Shown one piece after another: positions 36,169 to 45,008 of a stretch of 64,000 nt of DNA; the stretch's first letter is position 1; the number at the start of each line of letters is the position of its first letter. Below the pieces are notes generated by a model that was not told the origin of the DNA, searched no databases, and saw nothing but the letters and a program-made list of their open reading frames with translations. The translations under genes and the position numbers were made by a program. The stretch comes from Embleya scabrispora DSM 41855 (GTDB lineage Bacteria; Actinomycetota; Actinomycetes; Streptomycetales; Streptomycetaceae), in the NCBI RefSeq assembly GCF_000372745.1, contig NZ_KB889607.1, forward strand, positions 62,001-126,000. Direction: 5' to 3'.

Positions 36169-37992
36169 CTACTCGACCGTCACCGACTTGGCGAGGTTTC
36201 GGGGGCGGTCGATGTCTTCGCCGAGAGTGCGGGCCGCGTGGTAGGCGAGGAGTTGGGTGGGGATGGTGAGGAGGATCGGGTCGAGTTCGGGTTCGCTGCG
36301 CGGGACGTCGATGCGGTCGGCGTCGAGGTCGCCCAGGTCCACACCCTTGTGGGTGATCACGGTCAGCCGACCGCCCCGCGCCCGGATCTCGTGTGCCGCC
36401 GCGAGGTTGCGGCCGACCAGGTCGTCGTCCGGAATGATCGCCACCGTCGGCAGGTCCGCGTCGATCAGCGCGAGCGGACCGTGCTTGAGTTCGCTGCTGG
36501 GGTACGCCTCGGCGTGCCGGTAGGTGATCTCCTTGAACTTCTGCGCCGCCTCCCGCGCGACCGGATAGCCCCGTACCCGGCCGATGAAGAACAGGCTGCG
36601 CGCGTCCGCGAGCCGCCGACCCGCGTCGGCGATCAACTGCTCGTCCGCCAGGATCTCGGCGATCCGACCCGGCAGCGCCTGGAGGCCGGCCAGGATCCGC
36701 GCGCCGTCCGCGTGCGACAGGTCGTGCACCCGGCCCAGCGCCAGCGCCAGCAGCGCGAAGCCCACCGACATGTGGGTCAACGCCTTGGTCGAGGCGACCG
36801 AGACCTCCGGTCCCGCGTGCAGGTAGATGCCACCGTCGCACTGGCGAGCGATGGACGAGCCGACCACGTTGACCAGGCCGACCACCCGACCGCCCTTGCG
36901 CTGGATCTCGCGCACCGCGAACAGCGTGTCGGCGGTCTCGCCGGACTGGCTGACCGCGACGTACAACGTGTCCGGCTCGATCACCGGATTGCGATAGCGA
37001 AACTCCGAGGCCGGTTCGGCGTCGGCCGGCACCCGGGCCAGGTCCTCGATCAGCCCGGCCCCCAACTGGCCCACGTAGTACGCCGATCCACACCCGAGGA
37101 TCTTCACCCGACGGAACCCGCGCAGCTCGCGCAGCTCCATCCGAAGACCGTCCAGCCGAGCCGAACCGAACCGGTCGTCGAGGCGCCCGCCCAGCATGCG
37201 CTCGACGGAGGAGGGCTGTTCGTGGATCTCCTTGTGCATGAAGTGCTCGTGGCCCGCGAGTTCGAGTTCCTCGACGGTGAGTTCGACGGTGGTCGGCGTC
37301 TTGGTGACGTCCTGGTGCTCCCGGGTGAAGGTACGAAAGCCGGTCGCGGTGACCGTGGCCAGCTCACCGTCCTCCAGGTGCACGACCGAACTGGTGTGCC
37401 GCACCAGCGCCGAGACGTCGCTCGCGACGAACATCTCCCGCTCGCCGACCCCGATCACCAGCGGCGACCCGTGCCGGGCCACCACGATCCGGTCCGGATT
37501 CGCCGCGTCCACGACGGCGATCGCGTACGTACCGGTCACCTGGGCGAGCGTGGACACCACCGCGGCCTCGAGCGTGTCCTCCGTCGAGCGGGCGATCAGG
37601 TGTGCGAGCGCCTCGGTGTCGGTCTCCGAGGCCAGTTCGACCCCCTCGGCCGTGAGCCTGGCCCGCAGCGCGGCCGCGTTGTCGATGATGCCGTTGTGGA
37701 CGACCTGGATCCGGCCGTCCGACGACGCGTGCGGATGCGCGTTGGCCTCCGAGGGTGCGCCGTGGGTGGCCCAACGGGTGTGCCCGATGCCGACCCGCCC
37801 CGAGGTCTTGGCCGGCACGGCGGCGGCCAGCGCCTGCACCCGGCCCACCCGCCGGAACACCTTGGCCGCACCGCGCGCGCCCGACACCGCGATGCCGGCC
37901 GAGTCGTAGCCTCGGTACTCCAGTCGGCTCAGACCTTCGAGCAGGATGGGGGCGGCCTGCTGCGCGCCGATGTAGCCCACGATTCCGCACAT
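36169..37992 (-). CDS. glmS: glutamine-fructose-6-phosphate aminotransferase (isomerizing)
   Basis: Makes glucosamine-6-phosphate for cell-wall precursors. The 607-residue product starts MCGIVGYIGAQ with the nucleophile Cys2 of the glutaminase domain, followed by RLEYRGYDSAGIA, GIGHTRWATHG and HNGIIDN. Two SIS isomerase domains follow (YVAVSQSGETADTL, SSELKHGPLALID), ending PRNLAKSVTVE. It is full length. As this region is accessory, it may be a second glmS copy attached to a specialised pathway, but nothing here proves that. Confidence 0.97.
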   Translation of the reverse strand: MCGIVGYIGAQQAAPILLEGLSRLEYRGYDSAGIAVSGARGAAKVFRRVGRVQALAAAVPAKTSGRVGIGHTRWATHGAPSEANAHPHASSDGRIQVVHNGIIDNAAALRARLTAEGVELASETDTEALAHLIARSTEDTLEAAVVSTLAQVTGTYAIAVVDAANPDRIVVARHGSPLVIGVGEREMFVASDVSALVRHTSSVVHLEDGELATVTATGFRTFTREHQDVTKTPTTVELTVEELELAGHEHFMHKEIHEQPSSVERMLGGRLDDRFGSARLDGLRMELRELRGFRRVKILGCGSAYYVGQLGAGLIEDLARVPADAEPASEFRYRNPVIEPDTLYVAVSQSGETADTLFAVREIQRKGGRVVGLVNVVGSSIARQCDGGIYLHAGPEVSVASTKALTHMSVGFALLALALGRVHDLSHADGARILAGLQALPGRIAEILADEQLIADAGRRLADARSLFFIGRVRGYPVAREAAQKFKEITYRHAEAYPSSELKHGPLALIDADLPTVAIIPDDDLVGRNLAAAHEIRARGGRLTVITHKGVDLGDLDADRIDVPRSEPELDPILLTIPTQLLAYHAARTLGEDIDRPRNLAKSVTVE

Positions 37993-38173
37993 GATGCTGC
38001 GCTCCTTGCTCCTGGCGGGTCGACATGTTCACTCGCGCCGACGGCTTCCGCGGCCGGTCCGGCGGGCACGACTTCGACCGACGCGGTTCGATGGGCACCG
38101 CCTCGACGCGCGCAGCCGGCCACCTCGATCGCGGCCCGCCGACCGCAACCGGCCACGGGCCGGCCCGATCGGC

Positions 38174-38434
38174 TCAGCCGTAGATGACGCGCCGCAGTTG
38201 GCGTTCGGTCAACTTCGGTGGCGCGACGAGGCGTTCGTTCAGTTCGGCGGCGATCAGGCGATAGATCTGCGCGTTGCGCTTGCCGTAGACCTTGTGGTGC
38301 CGATGCCGCCGCCGGACGTACTCCTCGACCGGCTCGCGGTACCACGCCAGCACGTCCTCGACGATCCGCTCGGCCTCGGCAGGCGCCAGGCCGGTCGTCG
38401 CCGCGATCCGCTCCACCAACTCGCCGTCAGCCAC
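38174..38434 (-). CDS. small conserved helical protein, 86 aa
   Basis: The GTG at 38434 gives VADGELVERIAATTGLAPAE, a hydrophilic helical protein rich in Arg and His (VRRRHRHHKVYGKRN) ending QLRRVIYG. It resembles small actinobacterial proteins of unknown function located near glmS-like genes. No domain recognised. A 26-base palindrome lies 37 bases upstream. It may share a transcript with glmS, 181 bases downstream. Confidence 0.65.
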   Translation of the reverse strand: MADGELVERIAATTGLAPAEAERIVEDVLAWYREPVEEYVRRRHRHHKVYGKRNAQIYRLIAAELNERLVAPPKLTERQLRRVIYG

Positions 38435-38470
38435 CCCACGATCCTGACCTCCACCTCGTACCGACGGCAA

Positions 38471-38496
38471 GAATCTGCCCGATTTCGGGCAGATTC
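38471..38496. promoter_or_regulatory. 26-base palindrome upstream of the 86-aa gene
   Basis: GAATCTGCCCG-ATTT-CGGGCAGATTC, perfect 11-4-11. It lies between the small gene and the truncated reductase remnant at 38526. It could be an operator left from a divergent regulator-reductase pair, or a terminator. Confidence 0.55.
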
Positions 38497-38525
38497 CGGC
38501 CGGACAACACTCAGACGGACGATCG

Positions 38526-38948
38526 GCCCAACTCCCCGGCGTCCTGGCCACCGGCACGATCCTGGGCAGCGCTGCCCCGGACAGCCCACTCGCCACCGCC
38601 CCGCGCGCGGACTACGCCGAGGCCGCCGCAATCGTGCCGGCCAGCACGGGCCACGAACACACGACCTGGGAACTCGCCGGCGACACCGCCTGGACCCCGG
38701 CCGAGTACGCCGACGAGGTGACCCGGCAATCCGGCACGCCCATCACCTACCGACGGCTGCCCGCCGCCGAGTACGGCCGAGCCCTCCTCGCCGGCGGCCT
38801 GCCCGAGTTCATGGTCCCCGTATTCGAGGACACCGAGGCAGCCATCGGACGCGGCGAACTCGGCACCACCACAGGCCACTTGTCCCGCCTGCTCGGCCGC
38901 CCGACCACTCCCCTCGCGGAGACGATCGCCGTCACGCTCACACGCTGA
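38526..38948 (+). pseudogene. C-terminal remnant of an NmrA-like quinone oxidoreductase
   Basis: The frame reads LPGVLATGTILGSAA, ATAPRADYAEAAAIV, then TTWELAGDTAWTPAEYADEV and GHLSRLLGRPTTPLAETIAV. This matches the last 130 or so residues of NAD(P)H:quinone oxidoreductase (QOR2-like) SDR proteins. The whole nucleotide-binding half is absent, and no start or promoter is evident. Confidence 0.7.
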
Positions 38949-39015
38949 GCGCCACGGCCACACGCCGGCCACTTCCGACCTTGTCGCGGGGCGGGCGCGC
39001 GGGCAGGTTGAGGGG

Positions 39016-39576
39016 ATGATCCTCCCGTTCGTACGCGAAGGTAAGACCGGTTCGATCCAGGTGATCGTCGAGCGCGTCGAAGACCCGTCGGCGATCGGAC
39101 AGACCGCCGAGGCCCGGGACTTCCCGTGTCTCACCGCGCGGATCGACTACCCCGCCCGCGGCTACGGCGCGCTGTTCGGGTGGGTGCAACTGGTCCGCTC
39201 CACCGACGGCGCGTCGGCGGGCGCGGAGTTCGAGATGGACCCCTTCTCGCTCTTCACCGACACCGGGTCGCCCTACTGCTACTTCGGCGTCACACCAACC
39301 CTCTTCGACTCGCCGGCCCGGCACACCCGCGTCCCGATGACCTGGCTCGCCCACACCTTCCTGGCCTGGACTCCGATGGCCGAGAGCATCGAACCGCACG
39401 TCATCCCACTCGTCGGCTTCTCCTGGGGCTTCTCCATCGACCGCACCGAGACCGTCGCCATACCCCCGGCCCGACCCCTCACCCCCACCGACTGGACCAC
39501 CCACCTCCCCTACCTCACCAAACAACACCCGGCCTGGACCTTCGCCCCGGTCCTCGGACCCGCACCCGGCGCATGA
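39016..39576 (+). CDS. conserved hypothetical protein, 186 aa
   Basis: Soluble protein MILPFVREGKTGSIQVIVERVEDPS, beta-rich and aromatic (YPARGYGALFGWVQLVRST, SPYCYFGVTPTLFDSPARHTR, MTWLAHTFLAWTP, GFSWGFSIDRTE). No signal peptide, membrane helix or familiar catalytic motif. The pattern of regularly spaced Trp and Phe suggests a single compact domain. It converges on the acetyltransferase at 39585 with only 8 bases between, and I do not recognise the family. Confidence 0.7.
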   Translation: MILPFVREGKTGSIQVIVERVEDPSAIGQTAEARDFPCLTARIDYPARGYGALFGWVQLVRSTDGASAGAEFEMDPFSLFTDTGSPYCYFGVTPTLFDSPARHTRVPMTWLAHTFLAWTPMAESIEPHVIPLVGFSWGFSIDRTETVAIPPARPLTPTDWTTHLPYLTKQHPAWTFAPVLGPAPGA

Positions 39577-39584
39577 CGCGCGGG

Positions 39585-40127
39585 CTACCGTCGGTTCGCG
39601 GTCGGGCACGTGGAGTCGTCGAGGGTGAGGTGAGCCAGGACGCCTCGACCGCCGGCGAAGGTGACGCCCGGGATGGCGAAGTCGCGGGATTCCTCGTGGA
39701 AGCCCAGGGATTCGTGCAGGCGCAGCGAGGCGGTGTTGTGGGCGTTGGTGAAGTACCAGGCGGAATCCGCACGTTCGGCGATCCAGGCGAGGCGGGCCCG
39801 GGTCAGGCACAGGCCCAGGCCGGTGCGGCGGGCGGTGGGGGCGACCACTATTCCGGCCAGGTAGTAGCCGATGGGGGCCGTCGGTGACGGATCGAGGTGT
39901 ACCGCGCGGGCGTAGCCGACCACCGGGTCGGCGGGGTCCGAGGTCTGCGTCGCGACCAGAAAGCAGCCGTCCGGACGGTCGAACCATGCCCTGACGCGCG
40001 CCCGAAGGTCGGGTTCGGCGCCCGCGGGACCACCGTCGTGCAGCGCGAGCAACGCCGCGCACGCGTCGAGATCGGTGGCCCGCACGCTCCGAACGACGAG
40101 GGTTCGCGGTGGCCTCACCCGACCCAC
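39585..40127 (-). CDS. GNAT family N-acetyltransferase
   Basis: A 180-residue acetyl-CoA-dependent transferase. RATDLDACAALLALHDGG opens the fold, and the acetyl-CoA site is YYLAGIVVAPTARRTGLGLCLTRARLAW, followed by AWYFTNAHNTASLRLHESLGF, the usual final strands. Its GTG start overlaps the end of the next upstream gene by 13 bases, so both are one transcript. Substrate unknown. Confidence 0.9.
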   Translation of the reverse strand: MGRVRPPRTLVVRSVRATDLDACAALLALHDGGPAGAEPDLRARVRAWFDRPDGCFLVATQTSDPADPVVGYARAVHLDPSPTAPIGYYLAGIVVAPTARRTGLGLCLTRARLAWIAERADSAWYFTNAHNTASLRLHESLGFHEESRDFAIPGVTFAGGRGVLAHLTLDDSTCPTANRR

Positions 40128-41023
40128 CCCCGCGACACCAGGTATCCCGCCTCCCGGTCGAAGCCCAGGACCGTGGCGCCCTCGTCGAGCAGACCGCCCA
40201 GCACCTCGCGCGCTGCCGCCCGCCAGGATCGGGCCGCCTCGGGGTCCGTACGGCGCATGGCCTCGATGTCAGCCGGCACCGCGACCAGCACGACGTCGGC
40301 CCGGGTGTCCCCGACCACCGGCCACCCGTCCCGCACCGTCAGCGCCGACACGGCATCCGCGGGCGGCTCGATCGGCATCCACTCGCGCCGCACGGCCGCC
40401 CGTACCCTCGGGTCGTTCAACTCCCAGACCACCAGGACCCGGTCACTCGCATCCCCGCTGTTGACGGTGTCCACCATGTCGCCGTAGAAATTCGGCAGGT
40501 ACTCCACGGGTCGCGCGCCCAGCTTGGCCAGGTTGAAGTGGGCGTTGCGGCGGACCAGCGGATCGTACGTCCAGGTGATCCGGCGCAGCCCGCGTGCGAG
40601 CGCCCACTCCCGCTGGTGCGTCTTGAGCGCGAAGCCCACCCCGCTCCCGGTCAGCGCACCGGTGACATGCGAGTGCAACGTCTCGCCGATCGGCGCGCCG
40701 AAGAACGCGACCGCCGCGCCGACCAGCACGCCGTCCCGATAGGCCCCGGCGACGTAGTTCCCGGCATGCGCGAAGGCCCGCAGCAGTTCGATGCCCACCG
40801 GCGGCCCCTGGCCCGGCACGGGTGGCCAGATACCGCCGTACAGGTGCTCGACGTCGCGAAACTCGCCGAGCGTACGCAGTTCCCGCACCTCCACGTCCTG
40901 CGCGCGTGCCCGCGCGGGTGTCTGCGTATCCGGCTGCGTCTCCGGCTGGGTATCCGGCTGCGGCCGCGTGGTCCGCGCCCGTGCCTGCGTGTCGCCCCGC
41001 CCTCGTGCCTTCGAATCGTCCAT
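40115..41023 (-). CDS. GNAT-like acetyltransferase with repetitive N-terminal leader
   Basis: The 302-residue product starts with a low-complexity leader (RPQPDTQPETQPDTQTP) encoded by short DNA repeats. The main domain follows: VRELRTLGEFRDVEHLYGGIW, AGAYRDGVLVGAAVAFFG, HSHVTGALTGSGVGFALKTHQREWALARGLRRITWTYDPLV. The last segment is typical of a GNAT subfamily with an extended acceptor site. I chose the ATG at 41023. It is cotranscribed with the acetyltransferase at 39585. Acceptor unknown. Confidence 0.82.
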   Translation of the reverse strand: MDDSKARGRGDTQARARTTRPQPDTQPETQPDTQTPARARAQDVEVRELRTLGEFRDVEHLYGGIWPPVPGQGPPVGIELLRAFAHAGNYVAGAYRDGVLVGAAVAFFGAPIGETLHSHVTGALTGSGVGFALKTHQREWALARGLRRITWTYDPLVRRNAHFNLAKLGARPVEYLPNFYGDMVDTVNSGDASDRVLVVWELNDPRVRAAVRREWMPIEPPADAVSALTVRDGWPVVGDTRADVVLVAVPADIEAMRRTDPEAARSWRAAAREVLGGLLDEGATVLGFDREAGYLVSRGWVG

Positions 41024-41156
41024 TTCGTCCGCACCGCCCTTCACTCGGCCCGCCCCACGATGTGTGCGATTCTCGCCGGGCCCACCGGGGCCTCGGCTAC
41101 CCCGAGAGCACCCGGTCCGAACGACGCGCACCGATACACAACTCATCGGTAACCAC

Positions 41157-41240
41157 TTTGCGCGCAAACTAAGTCACCTCTGTCGCGTGCATCAGCAAGA
41201 TCTTTGCGTCTTTTCCCCGATATCTCGCAAGGTACTTGCG
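41157..41240. promoter_or_regulatory. three GCAA/TTGC palindromes before the oxidoreductase
   Basis: The 300-base gap 41024-41323 holds TTTGCGCGCAAA (41157-41168), GCAA-N5-TTGC (41195-41207) and CGCAAG-GTA-CTTGCG (41226-41240). They share half-sites with TTGC-N4-GCAA beside hpd and the Lrp-type regulator. No other gene is visible in the gap. Confidence 0.55.
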
Positions 41241-41323
41241 TCCTGACGGCGCCGTTGGTGTGCTTGCCGAACCCCGCCCCCACCCATCCGCCCCCACCCC
41301 ATGGGGCTTCGACGGAGGCTTCC

Positions 41324-44300
41324 GTGCGCACAGATCAGGCTTCGCCTTCGCTTCCGGCTCCCGCATCGCCGCCCCCCGCATCGCCCGCCGCGGCCTCCGT
41401 GTCCTTGGACGACAAGTACGCCGCCGAGCAGGGCCGCGTGCTGATCTCGGGTGTGCAGGCGCTGATCCGGCTGACCCTGGAGCAGCGCCGGCTGGACACC
41501 GAGCGCGGACTGAACACCCGAATCTTCGTCAGCGGGTACCAGGGTTCGCCGCTCGGTGGTGTGGACCTGGAGATGGGCCGCGCCAAGCGATTCCTGGACC
41601 CGGCCGGTGTGGTGTTCCAGGCGGGGCTGAACGAGGAACTGGCCGCGACCGCCGTCGCCGGGACCCAGTTGGTGGACCAGACCCCGGGCGCGCGGTACGC
41701 CGGGGTGACCGGCTTCTGGTACGGCAAGAACCCGGGCCTGGACCGGGCCGCGGACGCCATCCGGCACGCGACGATGGCCGGTACCGCCCCGCTCGGCGGC
41801 GCGGTCGCGTGGATCGGCGACGACCCGGGCAGCAAGTCGTCGACCGTGCCCAGCTCGTGCGAGCCGATGATGGAAAGCCTGTCGATGCCGCTGCTCGCGC
41901 CCGGAACGGTCGGCGAGATCGTCGAGTTCGGCCTGCACGCGGTCGCCATGTCTCGCGCCTGCGGCCTGTGGACCGGCCTGAAGATCGTCGCCGACATCGC
42001 CGACGCGTCGACCACGGTGGACGTGTCCGAGTGGGGCAAGGACATCCCGGTCCCGGTGGCGACCAAGCGCGGCACGCTGCCCACGCTGGTCGGCCCGGCG
42101 GCGCTCGACGCCGAGCACGACCTGATCACCCGGCGGCTCGACCTGGCCCGCGCGTACGCCCGCGAGCACCGCCTCAACCGGATCGTGCACGACGCCCCGG
42201 GCGCCCGCCTGGGCATCCTCGCCGCGGGCGTGTCGTTCTCGGTGGTCCGCCGCGCACTCGCCGACCTCGGCCTGGACTCCGACGACGCGCTCGGCGTGCG
42301 GTTGATCCGCATCGGCATGCCGTTCCCGCTGGACGACGCCGAACTGGCCGAACTCACCGCCGGCTTGGACGAGGTCCTGGTGGTCGAGGACAAGGTTCCG
42401 TTCCTGGAGGCCCGCCTCAAGGAGGCGCTGTACCGCCGGCCGGACGCGCCGCGCGTCGTCGGTCGCCGTGACGACACCGGCCGCCCGCTGCTCACCGCGC
42501 GCGGCACACTCGGCGCGGACGACGTGGCCCGCGCCGTCGCCGCCCGGATCGGCACCGACAACCTGCCCGCGTCCGCGACCGCGTACCTGGCCACGCTCGC
42601 GCCCAAGCGCCCGTCGCGGATCGCGCTGCCGATGCTGGCCTCGCGGACCCCGTACTTTTGTTCCGGCTGTCCGCACAACGCGTCCACCCGCACCGCCGAC
42701 GACACCCTGGTCGGCGTCGGCATCGGCTGCCACGTGATGATCGCACTGGACGGCAAGGGCCGAGGGCATCAGCTCGGACTGACCCAGATGGGCGGCGAGG
42801 GCGCGCAGTGGATCGGCCTGATGCCGTTCACCGACGACAAACACTTCGTACAGAACCTCGGCGACGGCACCTTCCATCACTCGGGCTCGCTGGCGATCCG
42901 GGCCGCCGTCGCGGCCGGCGCCAAGATGACCTACAAGCTGCTGTACAACGACGCGGTCGCGATGACCGGCGGCCAAAAGGCCGAAGGGCGCCTGGACGTA
43001 CCGGCGTTGACCCGCTTGCTCGCGGTCGAGGGGGTGCGCCGGGTGGTGGTCACCACCGACGACCCGCGCAGCTACCGCGGGGTTCGGCTCGACCCGATCG
43101 CCAGTGTCCGACACCGCGACGAACTCTCGGCGGCCGAGGTCGAGTTGGCCGCGCTCGACGGGGTCACCGTGCTGATCCACGACGACCGCTGCGCGGCCGA
43201 GGAGCGCCGACTGCGCAAGCGTGGGCAGTTGCCGACGCCGGCCGAGAAGGTGGTGATCAACGAGCGGGTCTGCGAGGGCTGCGGGGACTGCGGCGACAAG
43301 TCCACGTGCCTGTCGGTGCAGCCCGTGGACACCGAGTTCGGCCGCAAGACGCACATCCACCAGGGCTCGTGCAACTCGGACTTCAGCTGCCTGAAGGGTG
43401 ACTGCCCGTCCTTCCTGCTGGTCGAGCCGGGCACCCGCAAGGCCCGGGAGATACCCGACCTGCCCCTCGAACCGGGCCTGCCGCAACCCCGGTTCGCCGA
43501 CGCCGACCTGCTTGTGCGGATGCCCGGCATCGGCGGCACCGGCGTGGTGACGGTGTCCTCGATCCTCCAGATGGCCGCGCACCTGGACGGGCTGCACGCG
43601 GCCGGCCTGGAGCAGACCGGTCTGGCCCAGAAGGGCGGCCCGGTGGTGTCCGACCTGCGCATCTCGAACCGGCCGATCGACGGCGCCCTGCGCGCCTCGC
43701 GGGCCGGCGCCGACGTGCTGATCGGCTTCGACCTGCTCGGCACCGCGGCGGCGAGCAACCTGGCCACCGCCGACCCGGAGCGCACGATCGCCGTGGTCAA
43801 CACCGCGATCGTGCCGACCGCCGCGATGGTCACCAACCAGATCGCGCTGCCCGGTTCGCCGACCGAGACGCTGGAGCGGATCGACGCGGCCACCCGGCGG
43901 GCCGACAACCTGTACCTGGACGCCCTGGGCCTGTCCGAGGCGCTGTTCGCCGACCACATGCCGGCCAACATGATCCTGATCGGCGCCGCGTTCCAGCACG
44001 GCTGCCTGCCGCTGAGCGCGGACGCGATCGAGCAGGCGATCACCCTCAACGGCGCGGCCGTGGCCAAGAACCTGGCGGCGTTCCGCTGGGGTCGGGCGAT
44101 GGCCGTGGACCCGGCCGCGGTACTGGCCGCCGCCGTCGCGGCGCCGCCGCGCGCGGTGGTCGAGGTCGACGCGGCCTCGATCGCGCTGGCCGACGGCACG
44201 GGCGGCGACGCGGAGCTGCGCGAGGTGCTGGGCACTCGGATCGCCGACCTGACCGGCTACCAGGACACGACCTACGCCCGCCGGTACGCCGACGACGTGC

Positions 44301-44905
44301 GCGCCATCCGGACCCTGGCGGTCGAGCGGGCGGGCGCGGCGGCCGGCGAGCGGGTCGCGGTGGCCTATGCGAAGGCGCTGCACCACCTGATGGCGTACAA
44401 GGACGAGTACGAGGTGGCCCGCCTGCACCTGGACCCGGTGGAACAGGCCCGGCGAGACGCGGAGTTCGGTCCGGACGCGGCGGTCTCGGTGCTGCTGCAC
44501 CCGCCGGTGCTGCGCTACCTGGGAGTGAACCGCAAGATCCGACTGCGCCGCACGGCCGGTCCGGCCTTTCGGGCGCTGCGCGCGGCGCGCGGCCTGCGCG
44601 GGACCCGCTGGGACCTGTTCGGCTACGCCGAGGTGCGTCGGGTGGAGCGCGAACTGGTGCCGCAGTACCGGGGCCTGGTCCGCACGGCGCTGCGCGAGCT
44701 GTCCGCGACCAACGTCGACGCGGTGGTCGAATTGGTGGCGCTGCCGGAGACGATCCGCGGCTACGAGGAGATCAAGCTCGCCCGGGTCGCCGAATACCGC
44801 ACGGCGGCGCGGACCGCGCTGGCCGCGTTGACCGCACCCGCGGCGGTCGCGGACACCTCGGGCTCCTCGGACGCCTCGGACACCGAGCTCGTCGCGGCCG
44901 GCTGA
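41324..44905 (+). CDS. indolepyruvate ferredoxin oxidoreductase family protein (fused)
   Basis: A 1193-residue TPP- and Fe-S-dependent 2-oxo-acid oxidoreductase that decarboxylates aryl pyruvates to aryl-acetyl-CoA. The GTG at 41324 has GGAGG 5 bases upstream. Order: N-terminal pyrimidine-binding region (IFVSGYQGSPLGGVDLEM), TPP-binding region (FCSGCPHNAST, GIGCHVMIALDGKG), a Cys-rich cluster segment (VCEGCGDCGDKSTCLS and SDFSCLKGDCPSF), gamma domain (MPGIGGTGVVTVSSILQMAA), and a long C-terminal helical extension with DUF6537-like features. Followed by an acyl-CoA dehydrogenase. It probably handles phenylpyruvate or indolepyruvate from amino acids. Confidence 0.92.
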   Translation: MRTDQASPSLPAPASPPPASPAAASVSLDDKYAAEQGRVLISGVQALIRLTLEQRRLDTERGLNTRIFVSGYQGSPLGGVDLEMGRAKRFLDPAGVVFQAGLNEELAATAVAGTQLVDQTPGARYAGVTGFWYGKNPGLDRAADAIRHATMAGTAPLGGAVAWIGDDPGSKSSTVPSSCEPMMESLSMPLLAPGTVGEIVEFGLHAVAMSRACGLWTGLKIVADIADASTTVDVSEWGKDIPVPVATKRGTLPTLVGPAALDAEHDLITRRLDLARAYAREHRLNRIVHDAPGARLGILAAGVSFSVVRRALADLGLDSDDALGVRLIRIGMPFPLDDAELAELTAGLDEVLVVEDKVPFLEARLKEALYRRPDAPRVVGRRDDTGRPLLTARGTLGADDVARAVAARIGTDNLPASATAYLATLAPKRPSRIALPMLASRTPYFCSGCPHNASTRTADDTLVGVGIGCHVMIALDGKGRGHQLGLTQMGGEGAQWIGLMPFTDDKHFVQNLGDGTFHHSGSLAIRAAVAAGAKMTYKLLYNDAVAMTGGQKAEGRLDVPALTRLLAVEGVRRVVVTTDDPRSYRGVRLDPIASVRHRDELSAAEVELAALDGVTVLIHDDRCAAEERRLRKRGQLPTPAEKVVINERVCEGCGDCGDKSTCLSVQPVDTEFGRKTHIHQGSCNSDFSCLKGDCPSFLLVEPGTRKAREIPDLPLEPGLPQPRFADADLLVRMPGIGGTGVVTVSSILQMAAHLDGLHAAGLEQTGLAQKGGPVVSDLRISNRPIDGALRASRAGADVLIGFDLLGTAAASNLATADPERTIAVVNTAIVPTAAMVTNQIALPGSPTETLERIDAATRRADNLYLDALGLSEALFADHMPANMILIGAAFQHGCLPLSADAIEQAITLNGAAVAKNLAAFRWGRAMAVDPAAVLAAAVAAPPRAVVEVDAASIALADGTGGDAELREVLGTRIADLTGYQDTTYARRYADDVRAIRTLAVERAGAAAGERVAVAYAKALHHLMAYKDEYEVARLHLDPVEQARRDAEFGPDAAVSVLLHPPVLRYLGVNRKIRLRRTAGPAFRALRAARGLRGTRWDLFGYAEVRRVERELVPQYRGLVRTALRELSATNVDAVVELVALPETIRGYEEIKLARVAEYRTAARTALAALTAPAAVADTSGSSDASDTELVAAG

Positions 44906-45008
44906 CCCGCCGGCTCGTTCGCTCCGGCCGGCCCGCCCGATCCGGGCCGGGCCGGCCGACTTCTCACACCCCCTCATCCCCCCGCCGCCCCCGACCTCCG
45001 GAGCAGCC

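Noticed and set aside
36169-37992. glmS ribozyme or riboswitch upstream of glmS
   Set aside because: The 181-base upstream gap shows no ribozyme-like core; that element is mainly found in Firmicutes.
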